A stretch of 64,000 bases of DNA from Treponema denticola (GCF_024400535.1 NZ_CP038800.1:744001-808000), one strand, 5' to 3'; positions 18,281-27,223 are shown, counted from the stretch's first letter. The notes: generated from the letters alone by a model not told the origin. Numbers and translations are program-made.

Positions 18281-20392
18281 ATAACTTTTAAATTTATCCG
18301 CATTGCTTTAATCTTGTCTTTTTTGTTTATTTGTCTTTGCAGTGTTTCCTGTGCGGGCTCTTACGATAAAACGGAAGAAGCCCGCCTGGTTGAGGACCTT
18401 TATTCGGAAAATTTTTACCGCTTTTTAAAGCCCCAAACCTTGGAACTGAAAAAGCTGTATAATACCGACCCTTCGTCCTTGTACTATATAGGCCTTGCCC
18501 TCCAAAAGGCGAGGGTAGGGGCTTCGGATAAAAAAATCTATGATGAATCGGCTAGGGCTTATTTTGAGTACGCAGTAAAAAATGCTCCCATACCCTATAA
18601 AAAACTGGCCGATGATGCTCTTTATTCTCTTTTATCCAATGAAGAAAAGCTTAAAAAGCTTGAAGCAAAACTTACTTTACCCGAAGCTATCCAATTAGAC
18701 AATAAATTAGACAATCAAACAATAAGGGAAGAAATTCAAAGGCTACTATTCCTATCGGGGGATTTTAAAAGAATGGAACAGCCCTTGCCTGACTATCTTA
18801 ATATGCAGAAATTTGATGCAGAGATTATTGAAGGTTTAAAAAATATCGAAAAAAACCAAAATGAATTAAAAGGCTGCGGAGACGATTTTTTTAATATTCT
18901 AAAAGCAAGAAAGCTGACTTTTGAATCTCAGTTTAAAGATGCGTGGAGTATTTTTAAAAGCTTAATTGAAGCAGGGGATAACCCGTGCTTTGAGCATAGA
19001 ATGGTTCTCTCTGATGCGGGAAGATCTGCCTTATCAGGTTCAACGGATTATGCCTCCGATGTGATGCTTTTTGAAAACCGGCTTGATTTTTATGAAAAAA
19101 AATCCGCAAAACATTCCGATTATGCCGTACAAAAATACATGTATGCTTTTTATGCTGCCCGCCTGCGGCTAAAGATGGGCGGAAAGGAAAATACCGAAAA
19201 GGCTCTTTTGCTTTTTAAAAAGGCTAAAGCCTATCCGCCCCAACCTTACGACTATGACATTGCCCTTTGGTACATCCTCGATATAGAAAAAAATAGGTCA
19301 TTTAAGGTGTTCTTGGAAGAACTTTGCTCATCGGCTCCTTCATGGAAGAATCCTTCGGTTTATGAAGAACTGACAGCTCATGCCTGTGTGAAGCTGGTTC
19401 TTTTACAAGATTGGAAAGGCCTTGAAAAACTTCAAAAAGCCGTTCAAAAAACCAATCTATTTACGGCACAAGCCCGCCTTGCCTATGTACTAGCCCGCTC
19501 AAACAGTTTGCCGGAAGAAACATCTAAAAAACTTTACATTGAAGCCTATGAAAAAGATCATAATTCCTTTTATTATAGGGCTATGGCAGCTTATCAGCTT
19601 GGCGTCCCCATTGCCCTGTCTGCCTGTAAACAAAATTATAAAAGAAAATCGAGTGCTGAATTTTCGGATGAAGATTCTATTAAAATTTTAGAGGGCTTTG
19701 TAAAATATAAGCTTTACTCTCACTTATATCAAAAGATTACTGTTTTATACCCACAAATCAGTGCAAAAGAAGCTGCTTTCTTTTCTCAAGTTTTATCGGA
19801 AAACGGCTATTATGCCGATTCTATGAAGATTATCTCCTTTGCGGTCAATTCTGCAGGTTCTCAATTTAATGAAGATCATTTAAAATTAATGTATCCTCGG
19901 CCTTGGCTGGAATCGGTTAAAAGATATTCGGCAGAATACAATCTACCGGAGTATCTTTTATATGCCCTGCTCAGGAGTGAAAGCTATTTTAAGCCGGAGG
20001 TAGTTTCTCATGCGGGGGCTATAGGGCTTGCTCAGCTTATGAAGCCCACTGCTGCCGACATTGCCCGCCGCCTAAAGCTGGAATCTTATGACCTTAATAA
20101 TCCCGATACAAATATCCGTTTCGGAGCCTTTTATCTTTCGGATATGATACGCCGCAATAGCGGAAAAATTATGCATGCCGTGTTTTCTTATAATGCAGGA
20201 CCTAATGCGGTAAAGCGCTGGGTAAGGCAGGGCGGAGGTTTACCGATGGATTTATTTTTAGAAAGTCTTGCCTATGCAGAAACAAGGGGCTACGGCAGAA
20301 ATATTCTTACCTCAGCCCTTATTTACGGCTGTCTATATTACGGCAAAGACTATAGTGAAATTATAAAGGAACTTTTTCCCGACATTAAATAA
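18281..20392 (+). CDS. Soluble lytic murein transglycosylase, apparent ATA start
   Basis: Lytic transglycosylase cleaving MurNAc-GlcNAc bonds of peptidoglycan. The C-terminal SLT domain is complete: LLYALLRSESYFKPEVVSHAGAIGLAQLM (catalytic Glu in SES), NPDTNIRFGAFYLSDM, AVFSYNAGPNAVKRW, YAETRGYGRNI. The first 500 residues are helical repeats like the Slt70 U-domain. Start problem: TTG 18314 has no SD and would lose the basic residues of the signal peptide. ATA at 18281 sits 7 bases after AAGAGGA and gives ITFKFIRIALILSFLFICLCSVSC, a proper lipoprotein-like signal with K and R. I therefore annotate from ATA (703 codons). The gene follows the LysM gene after 19 bases, so the two cell-wall proteins are probably cotranscribed. 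Confidence 0.87.
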   Translation: MTFKFIRIALILSFLFICLCSVSCAGSYDKTEEARLVEDLYSENFYRFLKPQTLELKKLYNTDPSSLYYIGLALQKARVGASDKKIYDESARAYFEYAVKNAPIPYKKLADDALYSLLSNEEKLKKLEAKLTLPEAIQLDNKLDNQTIREEIQRLLFLSGDFKRMEQPLPDYLNMQKFDAEIIEGLKNIEKNQNELKGCGDDFFNILKARKLTFESQFKDAWSIFKSLIEAGDNPCFEHRMVLSDAGRSALSGSTDYASDVMLFENRLDFYEKKSAKHSDYAVQKYMYAFYAARLRLKMGGKENTEKALLLFKKAKAYPPQPYDYDIALWYILDIEKNRSFKVFLEELCSSAPSWKNPSVYEELTAHACVKLVLLQDWKGLEKLQKAVQKTNLFTAQARLAYVLARSNSLPEETSKKLYIEAYEKDHNSFYYRAMAAYQLGVPIALSACKQNYKRKSSAEFSDEDSIKILEGFVKYKLYSHLYQKITVLYPQISAKEAAFFSQVLSENGYYADSMKIISFAVNSAGSQFNEDHLKLMYPRPWLESVKRYSAEYNLPEYLLYALLRSESYFKPEVVSHAGAIGLAQLMKPTAADIARRLKLESYDLNNPDTNIRFGAFYLSDMIRRNSGKIMHAVFSYNAGPNAVKRWVRQGGGLPMDLFLESLAYAETRGYGRNILTSALIYGCLYYGKDYSEIIKELFPDIK

Positions 20393-20412
20393 AGTTTTTA
20401 AAGTCTTTATTT
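20387..20412. terminator. Weak A/T hairpin between convergent genes
   Basis: AAATAAAG (20387-20394) and CTTTATTT (20405-20412) form an 8-base stem overlapping the transglycosylase stop and the 3' end of the HDOD gene. It is A/T-rich and therefore weak. Confidence 0.35.
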
Positions 20413-21887
20413 TTCAAAGGCTGCTTCAAAGCGTGCGCAGAGGTTTCTAAGTTGCTCTTCGGATTTTATTTTAAATCTTTTTAGCAGGACTTCAGGAATT
20501 TGATAGTATTCTATTTTTCCCTGAGAAAAGTTAAGCATAAAATCTGCAAGACAAACGCTTTCGACTAAGTCCTTATGTTCTTCGGGGGCATTTTCGAAGT
20601 TATCCTGATACCTTATTGTTACTATTATAGGTTCGGGGAAGTTCCACTTTTCTGCAAGAGTTGCTCCTATTTCGGCCTGTGCCATTCCGCTCATAATCAT
20701 ATCCATAACTTGAGGAGGTATGTTCCTTTCGGCTTGGATTTCTGCCAGCTTTACGACCAATTCGGGATACATTGAACCGAGTATAATCTTTCCAAGGTCA
20801 TGGAGAAGACCGCAAATATAGGCATCATCAACTACTGTCCGTTTTCCCGTAAGTTTTGCAACATTTAGGGAGAAAAAAGCCAGTCGATAAGCATTTTCCC
20901 AAATTTGCTTTTGTTCGTTTTCCGTTGCTTCCAATATTTTGATGGTTCCCATCGAGTACAGCAAATTCTGTATACCTCGCAAACCTACGAACTTAACGGC
21001 TTCAACAATGTTCATACATGGTTTTAAAAGACCGAAAGCTACTGAGTTTACATGTTTTAAGAGGTCTGTCGCCAATCCTATATCGCTGCTTATAAGCTGT
21101 GCAATCTTCTGCATCTTTGATTCGGGATCGTTAATGGCTCTCTGTATCTGCATAATATTTTCGGGGAATTGAGGTATTTCGTTGATATATTCTACAATAG
21201 CTTTTGTAAGAGGAGCGGCCTCTTTTTTTAACTCCAATCTTAGGGGAATTGTAACTCTGTTTATGGTAACGCCGTTTACAACATCTATTTGATAGGCCTT
21301 TTCGTCCAGTCCCATCTTTTTGAGCATCAAAACCATTATTACAAGGCCCAAACCGGCACCTTCGGTATTGTCCAAAACTTGAGTAAAGGCCTCATTAATG
21401 AAGAAAATTGTCTTGCTCTGACTATTTTATCAAAAATTCTCTTAAATTCTTGACGGGTTAGGGCAGAATTATTGCTGACTTCAAGGACTATATTATCTTT
21501 TTTTAGCTGTAGTGCCAGCTTAATGTAGAGTCCTGCTTTTTTTTGAAGTTCAAGATAATGATCCATGTTTGAGATTGTATCTTCTTTAAAATCCTTCATT
21601 CCTTTCTCATAATCTTCGGAATTAGAGATATCTAAACCTCTTTCTTTAAAATAGACTCTTTTTGTATTGGCTTTTTTTGCGTTTGTTGTGAGCTCGTTTG
21701 TATAATATACGATATAGTCTGTAATGTCGGCACAATGGAGCTGCTTTAAAAATTCGGAGATAACGTCCGTGATATAGACTTCTGTTTCTTTAGGCAGAGT
21801 ATACGAAGTTATAGCTATAGGTACACCTAAATGAATGGCTGTTTTAATTTTTTCTGAATCAACAATTATTTTTTTCTCTTTTTCCAT
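20407..21887 (-). pseudogene. HATPase-HDOD signalling protein split by a frameshift
   Basis: Two overlapping frames make one protein. The first (21887 down to about 21400) begins MEKEKKIIVDSEKIKTAIH and has histidine-kinase-type ATPase features: YYTNELTTNAKKAN (N box) and VLEVSNNSAL. The second continues with FINEAFTQVLDNTEGAGLGLVIMV, the G2 box, then an HDOD domain (EIPQFPENIMQIQRAINDPES to the end). Joining them needs one extra base between about 21400 and 21407, a T-rich stretch on the coding strand. Restored length would be about 493 residues. HDOD proteins are non-enzymatic relatives of HD phosphohydrolases in bacterial signalling. As sequenced, the first frame ends about 30 residues after the break. 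It could be a true pseudogene or a sequence error. SD TAGGA precedes ATG 21887. Confidence 0.8.
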
Positions 21888-22009
21888 AATCCATATCCTA
21901 ACACATAAATAAAAAAAGATAAATACCCTTTCGATTATTTATGATAGATTTTCCTCATTTTAACTATCGGCTTCAAAGTCTTAAATCTTAAATGCTTATT
22001 TTGCAATAT

Positions 22010-22048
22010 AAAAAAAATCGCCCCGGGAGTATGCGGACCGGAGCGATT
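22010..22048 (-). terminator. Intrinsic terminator of the candidate small RNA or sirtuin
   Basis: Arms 22038-22048 and 22016-22026 form 11 pairs (one G-U) around an 11-base loop, followed on the minus strand by T8 (22017-22010). Confidence 0.85.
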
Positions 22049-22136
22049 AAAATAGAGTATAAACCATTCACATATAAATACTTTTATGAACGCTTTACGC
22101 AGGTAATTTAGGATAATTACCCGCAATCTGTGCCTG
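22010..22136 (-). ncRNA. Candidate small RNA with its own promoter and terminator
   Basis: This lies in the 302-base gap between the HATPase-HDOD gene and the sirtuin. Minus strand: TTGACA -35, 17 bases, TAACTT -10, predicted start near 22135. The transcript of about 125 bases has a 10-base stem with 6-base loop (22099-22124). It ends in a strong intrinsic terminator (11-base stem 22016-22048, then T8). No convincing ORF: the only long frame starts at TTG inside the stem and has low-complexity content. It does not match the conserved cores of SRP RNA, tmRNA, 6S RNA or RNase P RNA that I can recall. The alternative is the 3' UTR and terminator of the sirtuin mRNA. Confidence 0.5.
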
Positions 22137-22141
22137 AATGT

Positions 22142-22170
22142 AAGTTACCATATTCTTACTTTTTTGTCAA
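22142..22170 (-). promoter_or_regulatory. Candidate promoter inside the sirtuin-HDOD gap
   Basis: Minus strand: TTGACA (22165-22170), 17 bases, TAACTT (22142-22147). The -35 box is perfect and the -10 box is weak (T1, A2 and T6 match). Confidence 0.5.
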
Positions 22171-22189
22171 GTGAATTTAAATAAAAAAA

Positions 22190-22945
22190 TTAAATTTTCT
22201 TTAATCTTTTGTCTATTTCTTCGAAAGTTTCTTCTAAATCTTCAAATAAAAGGTCCGTATAGGAGTCAAATTGTGTCGGCTGATTGTTTACTATTGCTAT
22301 TTGACCTCCGTTTCTTAAAGTATAGGCCGGAAGAGCCGCTGCGGGATAGACCAAAAGGCTTGTACCTAGAACCAGCATAAAATCCGACTTAGAGGCTTCC
22401 GTTTCTGCCTTCATCAGGGCTTTTTGAGGAAGGGCTTCTCCAAAAAATGTTATTGCCGGTTTTATGGGGCTTCCGCATTTGGGACATCTGGGAACTTCTC
22501 CGGTTTTAGCTGTTTTTGCAGCTTCTTCAAAGGTTTCTGTGTAGGAGCAGCTTGTGCAATAGTGAACCGATGGAGAGCCGTGCACCTCAATTACATTCTT
22601 ACTGCCGGCTTTTTGGTGGAGTAAATCAATGTTTTGGGTTATTACGGCTTTTAAGATGCCTCTTTTTTCAAGGCCGGCAAGGACGGTATGCACTATGGCT
22701 GGTTTTTTCTCATCTAGTCCGTAGATAAATTCTTTTGCCATTCCGTAATAAACCGAAGGATCCCGATAAAAGACGTCTATATCGAACATTTTTTCGGTAT
22801 TCGGCTGTTTATAAAGGCCGTCCTTTCCTCTAAAGTCCTTAATTCCTGCAAGGGTGCTTATTCCGGCCCCCGTGAAGGCTACAAGATGTTTTGCTTTTGT
22901 AATCTCCGAAAAAAGTTTGTCATAATCATTGTTTTCTTTATTCAT
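22190..22945 (-). CDS. NAD-dependent protein deacylase, sirtuin family
   Basis: Sir2/CobB-type enzyme removing acyl groups from lysine with NAD as co-substrate, 251 residues, cytoplasmic. The NAD-binding motif is [19 protein letters not shown] (22-40). [12 protein letters not shown] and the catalytic His of EVHGS follow. A zinc ribbon is formed by CTSC and CPKC, and the [10 protein letters not shown] and IVNNQPT motifs close the Rossmann part. The GGGG run about 12 bases before ATG 22945 can serve as SD. The motif is close to bacterial class U/III sirtuins, but acyl preference cannot be told. Confidence 0.93.
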   Translation of the reverse strand: MNKENNDYDKLFSEITKAKHLVAFTGAGISTLAGIKDFRGKDGLYKQPNTEKMFDIDVFYRDPSVYYGMAKEFIYGLDEKKPAIVHTVLAGLEKRGILKAVITQNIDLLHQKAGSKNVIEVHGSPSVHYCTSCSYTETFEEAAKTAKTGEVPRCPKCGSPIKPAITFFGEALPQKALMKAETEASKSDFMLVLGTSLLVYPAAALPAYTLRNGGQIAIVNNQPTQFDSYTDLLFEDLEETFEEIDKRLKKI

Positions 22946-22965
22946 AGTCTTAACCCCACATAAAT

Positions 22966-22994
22966 ATTATAAGTCATTTTGCTCTCAAAATAAA
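22966..22994 (-). promoter_or_regulatory. Probable promoter of the sirtuin gene
   Basis: Minus strand: TATAAT (22966-22971) 20 bases upstream of the ATG, with TTTATT at 22989-22994 as a poor -35 box at 17 bases. Confidence 0.45.
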
Positions 22995-23014
22995 GACCTC
23001 GTCCGGCAAACCCC

Positions 23015-23043
23015 TTGAATTTAATTCTTTTTCAATGTATGCT
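23015..23043 (+). promoter_or_regulatory. Promoter of the PrsW-like gene
   Basis: TTGAAT (23015-23020), 17 bases, TATGCT (23038-23043), then 7 bases to ATG 23051. The TTG at 23015 and ATG at 23039 that extend the reading frame are the promoter boxes. Confidence 0.6.
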
Positions 23044-23050
23044 TACAAAT

Positions 23051-23731
23051 ATGCAGATTGCAGCACTCATGTTTCTTTCTTTTGCACTTTCAATTATTTG
23101 GGCTTTTATTATTATAGGAAAAGAAAATTTATCGGTTAAACCATTATTATATATTTTTTTGTTTTCATTTTTTGCAGTCCTTATTTCGATTTTAATGCAG
23201 ACTATTGTATACTTTTTGTCTCAGGATTTTTTAAAAACTACTGGATATGCTTACGGCATTCTTTTTGACTGTTTTATTCATTCTTCTCTGCCGGAAGAAG
23301 CCGTTAAGGCACTCCTTTTTTCTATTTTCGTAAAATTGCTTTGGTCGGATAAGATGAAAAATATGGATGAGATTACTCCGGCTCAAACGAGGGCGAATAT
23401 AAGAATCCTAATGCTTTTATCGGTTTTTTACGGCTTAATTTTTGCTTCTTTTGAGAATCTTGCTTATGCAATACGCTATCCGGAAGCAATTTGGATTAGA
23501 AGTTTAACTTCAAATATTTTACACGCAGGTTTAGGCGTGTATTATCTTGAAATAAGCATGGTGCAAAAGACAAGACAGCTTATAAAGCCTTTTCTTTTTA
23601 CTTGGGGTATACACGGCTTATATAATATGTTTTTTTCTATAGGCTCTTATTTTGTAATCTTCGGGATAGTTATTGTGTTTTTTGTTATTTCTAATGCAGT
23701 AAGCAGATATGACCGCTTTAAGAGTAATTAG
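23051..23731 (+). CDS. PrsW-family intramembrane protease
   Basis: A polytopic membrane protein of 226 residues. The PrsW signature elements are in order: PEEAVKALLF (EExxK), FASFENLAYA (FxxxE), HAGLGVYY and HGLYNMFF. In the family these conserved acidic and His residues form the active site of a glutamic-type intramembrane protease, as in Bacillus PrsW, which cleaves the anti-sigma factor RsiW. About seven hydrophobic helices are visible. No anti-sigma gene is adjacent, so the substrate is unknown. ATG 23051 is chosen because the upstream starts overlap the promoter; no SD. Confidence 0.8.
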   Translation: MQIAALMFLSFALSIIWAFIIIGKENLSVKPLLYIFLFSFFAVLISILMQTIVYFLSQDFLKTTGYAYGILFDCFIHSSLPEEAVKALLFSIFVKLLWSDKMKNMDEITPAQTRANIRILMLLSVFYGLIFASFENLAYAIRYPEAIWIRSLTSNILHAGLGVYYLEISMVQKTRQLIKPFLFTWGIHGLYNMFFSIGSYFVIFGIVIVFFVISNAVSRYDRFKSN

Positions 23732-23763
23732 CTTTATTCGTGCGGAGGGGTGTTGATTTTCTA

Positions 23764-24570
23764 TTAAAAACTGTCCGGCGGTGTTTTGAGCAGGTCGTTA
23801 GGATATTCTATAGACCATAAAAAAAGGCCTTGGGGAGGAGCTGTGGGGCCTGCTTTTTCCCTCATCTTTGATTCTAAGATATCCTTAAAATCTTTTTTGG
23901 AAGCTCCTATTTCGTCTAAATGCAAAAGAGTTCCCACTATTGAGCGTACCATCTTCCATAAAAAGGCATTTGCACAAATTTCAAAAATAAGATAATCGTT
24001 TTCGATAAAAAAGACTGCTTTTTTGATATAGCGGGATTTACTTATACTTTGATCTCCGGCTGCAGAAAAAGCGGTACAGTCTAACTCGCCGGAAAGACAG
24101 GAGGCCATTTCGTTTAAGGCGGCTATGTCAGGATACCGCCTTATGTGCCAAGTATAGGGCTGCTCGTGGGCAAAGATTGTTTTGCCGCATTTGATTTTAT
24201 AGCGGTAGGTTCTGGAAAGAGCATTAAAGCGTGCATGCAGGAGGGGGGATACTTCAGCTGCATCTATCACCCTTATATCCTTAGGCAGGATTGAGTTAAG
24301 TGCCGGTAAAAAATTTGAGGCCTTCATGCTTTTTATGTCGCTAAAAAAGTTTACGGCTTGGCGGGCTGCGTGAACCCCTGAATCCGTGCGGCCTGAGCCG
24401 TTTGTTTCGATAGGATGTTTATGAATTTTGGTTAAGGCTTTTTCCAATTCTCCTTGAACCGTACGGAAGGTTTCAGCTCCTTCCTTGGTTTGCTTTTGCC
24501 AGCCGCAAAAATTAGTACCGTCATAGGAGAGGGTAAGGAGAATGTTTTTTTGATTTTGGGATGCTTCCAT
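23764..24570 (-). CDS. truA: tRNA pseudouridine(38-40) synthase
   Basis: TruA converts uridines 38-40 of the tRNA anticodon arm to pseudouridine. The 268 residues match the family. Seen are LTLSYDGTNFCGWQKQ at the N-terminus, the catalytic-Asp motif GSGRTDSGVHA (D63), RTYRYKI, and FLWKMVRSIVGTLL near the C-terminus. The ATG overlaps the stop of the upstream gene (TAATG at 24570), so it is translationally coupled. Confidence 0.95.
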   Translation of the reverse strand: MEASQNQKNILLTLSYDGTNFCGWQKQTKEGAETFRTVQGELEKALTKIHKHPIETNGSGRTDSGVHAARQAVNFFSDIKSMKASNFLPALNSILPKDIRVIDAAEVSPLLHARFNALSRTYRYKIKCGKTIFAHEQPYTWHIRRYPDIAALNEMASCLSGELDCTAFSAAGDQSISKSRYIKKAVFFIENDYLIFEICANAFLWKMVRSIVGTLLHLDEIGASKKDFKDILESKMREKAGPTAPPQGLFLWSIEYPNDLLKTPPDSF

Positions 24571-25445
24571 TAATCGTCTACATCCTTTAGCTCTACTTTG
24601 AGAGTGTCGTAGAGATTTCTTGCCGCTTCCAAAATCGGCCCCGGCTTATTTTTACTTGATTTTCCTAGACCGAACATTTTTGCAAGGGCAAATTTGTGAT
24701 AATCCAAACGTTTTAAACGCATTTCCATATCGAGCTTTTGGCCGTACTTATATTCAAGAAGGGCTGAAAGATAGATTATACCGTCATAACCGTAGTTTTT
24801 ATCTACATCAGGGCCGAAAGATTTTAAGCCTGCAATTATTTCCGTTCCTGTCGATTCCAATTCAAGGGCGCGGCGGTAAAGAAAGGTTGCCTTTTGATAA
24901 AAAAGGTCTGAAACATATTTATAATTTTCTTCAGGGTATTTTTTACCAAGTTCGTCAAAAAGCCATGCCGCCCTTATGGCGCATATAGCCTGTTTTATTG
25001 TGGGCGAAAATTTTTCTTCAAAAAGCTCGTAACATAAAATCGCAAGGTAATATGAGGCTGCTCCTTCATTTAAACCGCGGGATTTTGTAAAATCCACATT
25101 ATGAAATAGTCCCTTTATTGCATCATATCTTACTTCCGTATTTTCAAAAAGGTTTTCGATAACCGGACGGGAAGGAATGGAAAAATCTTGCGGAAAGGCT
25201 GCATAAAGGCACTTATGGCAAACGGTTAAATTGTACACGGTCGGAAATATTTCGCCGTATTTTGCCGAAGGTTCATAAAGCCTGCGTAATTCGTCGGTAA
25301 GGTCTCCGGCGATTAATCGTCCGCCGCCTGAGTGCAGCTCTTCTCTTTTAAATTTTGTACTGCACACGGGACACTGTACCTGCTCTTTTGAATAAAATGT
25401 TATGCTGCTTGTACGAGATTCTTTTTCAGTATTTTTTTTTATCAT
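24570..25445 (-). CDS. DUF2225 domain protein
   Basis: A 291-residue protein with an N-terminal zinc-ribbon-like pair (CPVC near 35, CHKC near 90) separated by an R/E-rich stretch, then an all-helical TPR-like remainder (AAWLFDELGKKYPEENYKY and similar). This matches DUF2225, found widely in spirochaetes and Firmicutes, function unknown. It is first gene of a two-gene unit with truA. A GGGGAA run 8-13 bases before the ATG may act as SD. Confidence 0.82.
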   Translation of the reverse strand: MIKKNTEKESRTSSITFYSKEQVQCPVCSTKFKREELHSGGGRLIAGDLTDELRRLYEPSAKYGEIFPTVYNLTVCHKCLYAAFPQDFSIPSRPVIENLFENTEVRYDAIKGLFHNVDFTKSRGLNEGAASYYLAILCYELFEEKFSPTIKQAICAIRAAWLFDELGKKYPEENYKYVSDLFYQKATFLYRRALELESTGTEIIAGLKSFGPDVDKNYGYDGIIYLSALLEYKYGQKLDMEMRLKRLDYHKFALAKMFGLGKSSKNKPGPILEAARNLYDTLKVELKDVDD

Positions 25446-25650
25446 CGCTTTATTCCCCGTTATTGATTATCGGTTCTTTTTATGTATTTTTAAGGTTTGA
25501 ATTTCCGATATGTTTATAAAAACTCATTTTAGACCTAAGATTTTATTAAACTTAAATAGACACAAGCTAAAAAATCAGTTTTTAGGTTTCTAAAAATAAA
25601 ATAAACTCCAATAACACTGTTTTTTTGTTATACGCTTCTTAGCACACTTT

Positions 25651-25679
25651 TTGCTTTTAAATATTCAATATATTAAAAT
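25651..25679 (+). promoter_or_regulatory. Promoter of the sigma-like gene
   Basis: TTGCTT (25651-25656), 17 bases, TAAAAT (25674-25679), then AAAAGGAGGT and a GTG start. The rest of the gap (25446-25650) shows only an imperfect hairpin, AATAAC/GTTAT, near 25610-25632. Confidence 0.55.
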
Positions 25680-25695
25680 TAAAAGGAGGTAAAAA

Positions 25696-26673
25696 GTGAA
25701 CTTCAGTTTAAAAAAAGGCGAGGAATTTGTCAATACCTATTATGACAATAAAATAAGCGTTTCAAAAAAGCAAGAGCTGATAATGGAAATTTTTGAAATT
25801 ATCTATATGAATTTGGAGAGTTTCGGTGTGTATTTTAAAGATGAAGATTTGCGCAGCGATTTTTTGCTTAAATTTTATTATAAAATTCCACGTGTTCTGG
25901 ATACCTATAATCATAATTTAGCTAGTTTTTATACTTATTTGACAAATTCAATAAGGTTTTCCGCTTTGACATTCAGGTGTAAAAATGTAAGAGATGAGAT
26001 AAATAGAGAAATTATTGCCAAAGAAGAAGATTTTAGATGGCATAATATTCTTCATGAACGTGATTCAAATGATGACTTTAATCTGTATGCAGCTGAGTCT
26101 GAGCCGGATTATTGTAAAAACATGAAAAAGAAATTTATTTATTCTAAAACAGAAATTTCAAAAGAAGAATTGGAGTTTAGAAGAGCCTTATATTTTAATA
26201 TGCCTTCCAAGCATAGGAAAATTTTTTTACTGGCATGTAAGGCTTGCTTGTTTTTAGATGATGATTTAATCGATAAAATATCGGCCGAAATAAAAATGTC
26301 TCCTTCTCTTCTGTGTTCAATCCTTCAAGATCTTAGGGCTGCTTGTTTTAAAAGGCTTGAAAAAATTAATTATTACGGTTGTAATAGAAACAAATATTAT
26401 ATAAAGGTTCAACTTTTTAGATATCTTTTATACAAGACCAATAATACTCAAGATCAATATGAAACAATTAAACGCTCATTAGACTATAATCATAATTTAA
26501 TGACAAAAACTTTAAAATTGAATAAGAGACAAATAAAGGCTCCGAGCAGCACTGATATACAAAAGTATATAAACATATGTAAAGGAACAATAGATAAAAA
26601 TATTGCAAAAACCATGAAAATCTGGTATACTCCTAAAAATGAAAATATATCTGGCATCAGGAAACATAAATAA
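25696..26673 (+). CDS. Unrecognised protein with sigma-70-like regions
   Basis: A 325-residue basic protein I cannot assign. The start is GTG at 25696 with an excellent SD (AAAGGAGGT). Residues 55-95 (DEDLRSDFLLKFYYKIPRVL, then a YL..SIRFSALTF stretch) read like sigma region 2 (a D.. S.F..KFY..I..... Y....SF.tYL pattern). Residues 165-225 (a helix with LIDKISAEIKMSPSLLCSIL, then LRAACFKRLEK) resemble a helix-turn-helix like region 4. The region between is variable and acidic, and the C-terminal 100 residues are Lys- and Asn-rich. A divergent sigma factor or sigma-related regulator is possible. The last 35 bases overlap rdgB and contain the rdgB promoter. Confidence 0.45.
   Translation: MNFSLKKGEEFVNTYYDNKISVSKKQELIMEIFEIIYMNLESFGVYFKDEDLRSDFLLKFYYKIPRVLDTYNHNLASFYTYLTNSIRFSALTFRCKNVRDEINREIIAKEEDFRWHNILHERDSNDDFNLYAAESEPDYCKNMKKKFIYSKTEISKEELEFRRALYFNMPSKHRKIFLLACKACLFLDDDLIDKISAEIKMSPSLLCSILQDLRAACFKRLEKINYYGCNRNKYYIKVQLFRYLLYKTNNTQDQYETIKRSLDYNHNLMTKTLKLNKRQIKAPSSTDIQKYINICKGTIDKNIAKTMKIWYTPKNENISGIRKHK
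26603..26631 (+). promoter_or_regulatory. Promoter of rdgB inside the upstream gene
   Basis: TTGCAA (26603-26608), 17 bases, TATACT (26626-26631), then 7 bases to ATG 26639. It lies within the coding sequence of the sigma-like gene. Confidence 0.55.
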
Positions 26674-27223
26674 AAAACATGAGGTACAGGAGCTTCTTCC
26701 TGCTCATAAAATTGTTTTACCCAAAGAAGAAAATATAGAATTTGATCCTGAAGAAAACGGAAGCAGTTTTTTTGAAAACGCTATGATAAAGGCAAAGGCT
26801 CTTTATGATATAGTAAAAACTCCTGTTCTCGCGGATGATTCAGGTTTGTGTATAGATTCGTTAAACGGTGCTCCGGGCATTCATTCTGCCCGTTATGGGG
26901 CCGTAAACGGAGAACATGTTTCGGCCGAAGCCGGTATTAACAAGGTTCTTTTGCAATTAAAAAAAGAGAAAAACCGTAGAGCTCACTTTGCTTGCTGTAT
27001 GATTTTTCTTTTAAGCGAAGACCGCTTTTATGCGGTTCAGGAAACTTGCGAAGGTTATATAACTGAAGAACCGGCCGGTTCAGGAGGCTTTGGGTACGAT
27101 CCTATATTTTTTATGGAAGAATTCGGCAAAACATTTGCCGAGCTCAGCTCCGATCAAAAAAACTCCGTTTCGCATAGAGGCAGAGCCCTTGCTGCTATCA
27201 AAAAGATTATAGAAAAGATATAG
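26639..27223 (+). CDS. rdgB: XTP/dITP diphosphatase (non-canonical purine NTP pyrophosphatase)
   Basis: The HAM1/RdgB family hydrolyses XTP and (d)ITP to monophosphates and PPi, keeping deaminated purines out of nucleic acids. The 194 residues match. Signature motifs: LASGNINKKHEVQELL (5-20), FFENAMIKAKAL, the catalytic LADDSGLCIDSLNGAPGIHSARY region, GFGYDPIFF and SHRGRALAAI. ATG 26639 lacks an SD, consistent with its own promoter and a leaderless message. With mazG it gives the window two nucleotide-pool cleaning enzymes. Confidence 0.95.
   Translation: MKIYLASGNINKKHEVQELLPAHKIVLPKEENIEFDPEENGSSFFENAMIKAKALYDIVKTPVLADDSGLCIDSLNGAPGIHSARYGAVNGEHVSAEAGINKVLLQLKKEKNRRAHFACCMIFLLSEDRFYAVQETCEGYITEEPAGSGGFGYDPIFFMEEFGKTFAELSSDQKNSVSHRGRALAAIKKIIEKI

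Noticed and set aside
21399-21410. Programmed ribosomal frameshift in the HDOD gene
   Set aside because: No A AAA AAG-type slippery heptamer or obvious stimulatory SD/hairpin; a one-base deletion is simpler. It is not fully excluded.
21935-22126. 63-codon minus-strand ORF in the small RNA region
   Set aside because: TTG start inside a hairpin, no SD, and it runs through the terminator; the RNA interpretation fits better.
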